DNA from: Asterias amurensis
Lineage: Eukaryota > Echinodermata > Asteroidea > Forcipulatida > Asteriidae
Direction: 5' to 3'
NCBI RefSeq assembly: GCF_032118995.1
Contig: NC_092650.1
Coordinates: 16,611,501-16,675,500, forward strand
DNA: 64,000 nucleotides
Shown: positions 60,100 through 64,000 of the stretch, piece by piece
Layout of the letters: the number at the start of each line of letters is the position of its first letter
Numbering within the stretch: the stretch's first letter is position 1
Made by a program: the position numbers and the translations under genes
Notes under the pieces: generated by a model
The model's input: the letters and a program-made list of their open reading frames with translations, nothing else
What the model was told of the DNA's origin: nothing
The model's database searches: none

Positions 60100-61103
60100 A
60101 ATTTACAGATAAGCTTGAAACAACGAATGCAGAGCGATAAACCAGAATATTGATAAACCAACAACTGATCATGAGAGCTGAGCAACTGGCTAGAACCGTA
60201 ACATGCTGCTCTCCCAAACTCTGGCATTCTCCGAAATGCATTCAATACACCCATGAGTTGATCAAAAGACTAAAAAAGCCACCAGCCTTGTTAACCCCAG
60301 TAATTGTTTATTGTGGTCTATGTTGTGTATAGATAGCTTACAGGTTCGCCCTAGTGTGTTCCATGGTATTTGTTGTTGGTGCCGTGAAAACGACTCTCTT
60401 CTAATCAACTTTCTGAATGGTCTGTGCACTCATTCATTTTGATAACGTGAAAATTCATTGAAGCGTTCGTATCCTTTTATCATCACCTGGCTAGGGGCCA
60501 TCAGCCTCTGGTATCTTCACGGGTTTGTTCTGGGGCTGCCAATGACCTGCGGCTTCATCAAACGTATGTTTGTATGTCCCTGACCGAGCTAAATTAATGT
60601 GGTCGAGGGGGTTTGCCAGTAAACGCAATCTACAGAAATTAGGACAATACAGCTTATTTTAAAAGGGGATAATTAAGTCCTGCGTTGGAGACAGGTTTCA
60701 ATACTCTTTTGTTTTATGAATTGAATTAGATAAGGTGCAAAGGGAAAGCAGGGAGATTAAAGCTATAAGATACGTTGCTATACAATCCATTGTCCTACTT
60801 TGGGGGTGGAAGGGCTGTATATCTGATGTTATGGAAACACCTTTGTATACAAATGTGGATTACATCGGGTTATGTGAGCGTTGGGGGTTTAGTCATATGG
60901 GGTGTGACCCTTATAATTTGATTGAACATATTATTAAACCGCATTGGTGGACATCAAGTCTACCCATGGACAATGGCACACAAAAAAGATCAAACGAAAA
61001 CGTAGCCAGCTTCTCCCTAACAACTAGTGTTGGTCGAATTGATGGCAAACTTTCTTTTTAAATTGCCCCTTTTCACACGATATAGCCGAGCCGGAATTCT
61101 TTT

Positions 61104-61429
61104 TTGTCTCGACCCTGTGATGAAATATTCCCACGCAAAGTCAACAGCAGATACTTTACTACTAAAAAGACTCGTGAAAATGATATTCCAAAAAGCCACA
61201 ACATTTTGCCGCTTTGGATCAAGCACCCTTACGTTGTACGCATTTATTGTAAATTCAGGTCTCTTCTCAAAACTTATCTTATGTCACAGGTTTTCAATGA
61301 CTAATTACGTTGTGTCTGTTTTTTCTTTGTGTTGTGTTTGGTTTTTGTTTTGTTTTTGGTTTTACTGCGCCTTGAACACCCAGCAGGGTGGACATGTGCG
61401 CATTACAAGTCTTATTATTGTTAAGTTCA
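61104..61429 (+). mobile_element. L2/CR1-like retrotransposon 3' fragment (unit 4)
   Basis: Same fragment as unit 2, with one Phe-to-Leu change. Confidence 0.55.
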
Positions 61430-62244
61430 GCAGCCCATCCAACAAGCAGTATTGATTGAGGCCAGTTTACCAAACCCGAACAAGACGTCTTGCCGTGATG
61501 ATAAAGTAAAATCAAATGGACCTTTTGAATGTAGCAGCCAAATTGCACGTCTTCCATACCGAGGCTTGTCATCAGGAAAAAAATGTCTGTCTCCCAAACG
61601 TTATGATTAAAACCACCAAAAAGTGATCTATTGCATAACGCAAGATGAACAGGCTTAATGAAGTTGAGGTACTACGCGCAAGTTTTTATGCAAACAAAAA
61701 CCCAGCTATAGCCTTATCGTTATATGATTTGCCTTTGTGGGTGTGGGGACATTCTGAGAATGTGACGTATGCAAGGGGTCTTCAACTTCAACCTCTTGGA
61801 CCATAGTTCGAATCCCCCCGGAGCACTATATAGGTGAATTGATTCGTTTTCCCCTACGTGTGTGCGAAGGTTTTGCCTGTGTTCATTATGTGTCACCCGC
61901 CCCCATAGACAAACTGAAACCGTATCCTTTATGTGGGAACGTGTGGCAACGCTAGTCAAGTAGAGGCATAGGCACAATGCACGAATATAAATTGCTAAGC
62001 ATGACATTTCTTCCCTGATAAAAACAGAATTACCGGCCAAATTTCCATTTGTTGCATATTATTGCTTGTTAATGGTATTCAGCTGTTGTTTGATTATCCT
62101 GAACATCACTGTGGACTTGGTCGGTAATCCCGTTGTTATCAAAGAAGAAGTTCATGCTAGGCACATTTTTTTTGTGCTTAGCAGCTCTATGAAATTGGGG
62201 CCCGGTGATTGAAGTCCTTGGCTTCGCAACCAGAATCAATCAAC

Positions 62245-62283
<39 letters not shown>

Positions 62284-63056
62284 CGACAAATGAAATAAAT
62301 GATGAAAACAAAAATGAAGGCATAAGAGTGAAAAACATCATTAGGAAATCACAACAGTGCAAACGTCGTTACGTTTTACGCTAAAATACTCATTTATTGA
62401 ACGATTTAGGAAAATGCGAAAAATGACAGTAAAAGTCAATATTGTCTCTGTTTGTGGTGACACAAAGTTGAGAAAAATTGGTTGTTGTTCTTGATTAAAT
62501 AACTGATCAGCTCCTTCCTAGAAAAAAACCTACTCAATACGAGGTCAGGTCAGAAGGGAAAGAGCCCTTTCTAAACAATTATCAAATTGCGGAGAAAGCA
62601 TTAGTTTCATAATAATCACATTCATTTGTAGTTATTCAGGTTTGTTTGTCTTGTTGACACCTTTATATATCTATTATATTTAATCTTTCAAGTTTCAGAG
62701 AAACTTAATATGAAAAAAAATCCAATATTTTGTCGATCAATAAACTAAAATGAGTACAATCCACAAGATAGTAACAGTGACTAAAACAGATGACATCGAT
62801 TTTATGTATTTATATGAGCGGTAAAGCTTTTGAGACGATTTGTTTCATTACAATTACGACGAATGATTTAAAAGGGCAGGAAGACGTAAATATATATTTA
62901 AAGAAAATAAGGAATCGCAACCACGATTTCGATTTTAAACTACACTATTTAAAATAAAACTCCAAAGGTTACCGATACATCAGTCTGTTTCGTTCCGGTC
63001 ATTTTTATGGTGCAATAAAGGGGATGGAACTTTCGCACCTGATGGGATCAGAAACA

Positions 63057-63250
63057 TCAGACCGCATTATCAAGTGCCTTCCTGGCCCCAAGTCTGCCTT
63101 TCTTCATCACAGACTGTTTCTCGTTGATGGTTTTAAGGAGTTGTTTCTGCTCTTCGGTCAAACTCTTCTTTGTCTTCATGTGTTTCTTGGCCATCTTGCT
63201 TAGCTGGGTGGGCAGTTTCTCGGCGCCCCTCTTCTTATTGAATCCAAAAC
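63057..63250 (-). CDS. LDLa-tail gene, last exon only (unit 4, rest beyond window)
   Basis: Acceptor TATAG|GT at the high end, 63 codons and TGA. It carries the unit 2 alleles (FGFNKKR, KTKKS). The remaining exons would lie to the right of position 64000. Confidence 0.75.
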
Positions 63251-63343
63251 CTATAAATAAGAAATAAAAGGCCATGACAAAAATCAGAATTTGAACAAAT
63301 TCATCCGTCTGATAGAAATAAAAATAAAAATAATTCCATTTAA

Positions 63344-63732
63344 TAAAGGCAGTGGACACTATTGGTAATTACTCAAAATAATTATTAGCAAAAAACCTCA
63401 CTTCGTAATGAGTAATGGGGAGAGGTTGGTAGTATGAAACATTGTGAGAAACGGCTCCCTCTCCAGTGACGTAGTTTTAGAGAAAGAAGTAATTTTCCAC
63501 GAATTTGATTTCGAGACCTCAAGTTTAGAATTTGAGGTCTCAAAATCAAGCATCTAAAAGCACACAACTTCGTGCGACAAGGGTGTTTTTCTTCATAGTT
63601 ACCTCGCAACTCCGACGACCAATCGAGCTCAAATTTTCACAGGTTTATTATTTTGTGCATAAAATATGTCGAGATATAGCAAGTGAGAAGACTGGTTATT
63701 GACATTATTTACCAATAGTGTTCATTGCCTTT
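63344..63732 (+). mobile_element. Fold-back MITE family 1 (unit 4)
   Basis: Orthologous insertion to 3299-3691, identical by eye to the unit 2 copy. Confidence 0.75.
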
Positions 63733-64000
63733 AAAAAAAACCCTTTTCCGAAGGTTGGAAAGCGGGAATGCAGATTGTGGTTATCAAAGAGAAGCGTTTA
63801 AAGACACTGGACACATTTTATCAGTATTCTCACTTGGATAAAATACAAACGTTTGACTCAATATTGTTCAAAACAGTTGCAAGAGAATCATGAAAGTAAA
63901 AAACAAAACCCGGTGTTGCATTAATGTTGAGTGTTTTCAGATGCCTTATTTCACAGATTTCAGGAATTAAGTTTTGTATTATTTGAGTAAGATATTACCT

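Larger units (their letters stand above)
60041..64000. repeat. Tandem unit 4, truncated by window end
   Basis: The array continues past the window. The visible part carries the start of the FoxH-like exon 1, the upstream non-coding region and the last exon of the LDLa-tail gene (63057-63250). It shares unit 2's private variants, including the codon deletion in the tail exon. Confidence 0.95.

Overview
The window is eukaryotic nuclear DNA, most likely from an echinoderm and probably a sea star. It is AT-rich, with short coding exons separated by long introns, GT/AG splice sites, tRNA-like and non-LTR retroelement debris, and a very abundant fold-back MITE family whose ends read GGCAGTGGACACTATTGG. 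The echinoderm assignment rests on recognising that repeat style and a FoxH-like gene, so it is inference.

The whole window is one head-to-tail tandem array with a period of about 20 kb. Units by recurrence of the first bases: unit 1 = 1-19936, unit 2 = 19937-40085, unit 3 = 40086-60040, unit 4 = 60041-64000 (cut by the window edge). Units are nearly identical by eye. Unit 2 is longer mainly because of a private 193-bp duplication (34354-34739). Differences are mosaic: the start of unit 2 matches unit 4, the middle of unit 2 matches unit 1, and its later part matches unit 3.

Each unit carries two minus-strand genes. (1) A two-exon forkhead gene, FoxH-like, about 421 aa, intact in units 1 and 3. 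In unit 2 it is broken twice, by a 1-base deletion in exon 1 and a nonsense codon near the 3' end. (2) About 3.9 kb downstream, an eight-exon gene for a secreted protein of about 293 aa: signal peptide, short basic linker, four LDL-receptor class A (LDLa) modules on phase 1-1 exons, and a lysine-rich C-terminal tail behind a KKR site. The fourth module lacks cysteines 1 and 3, which normally pair with each other. A decayed LDLa exon sits in the intron between modules 1 and 2. A TATA box lies just upstream of the start codon. A probable plus-strand first coding exon, with CRE, CCAAT and AAGATGGCGGC promoter signals, lies inside the FoxH intron; its remaining exons were not found.

The rest is non-coding: at least nine copies per unit of the fold-back MITE family, several other palindromic elements, a 563-bp inverted-terminal-repeat element holding three ~120-bp tandem repeats, a GGACAACTCG minisatellite inside another inverted-repeat element, a 3' fragment of an L2/CR1-like retrotransposon, and an (AATC)n tract. 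The two genes have no demonstrated functional link; co-amplification is what the sequence shows. A genuine array and an assembly artefact (haplotypes or a repeat loop laid end to end) cannot be told apart from sequence alone, although the private inactivating changes in unit 2 argue that the units are not simple copies of one read path.
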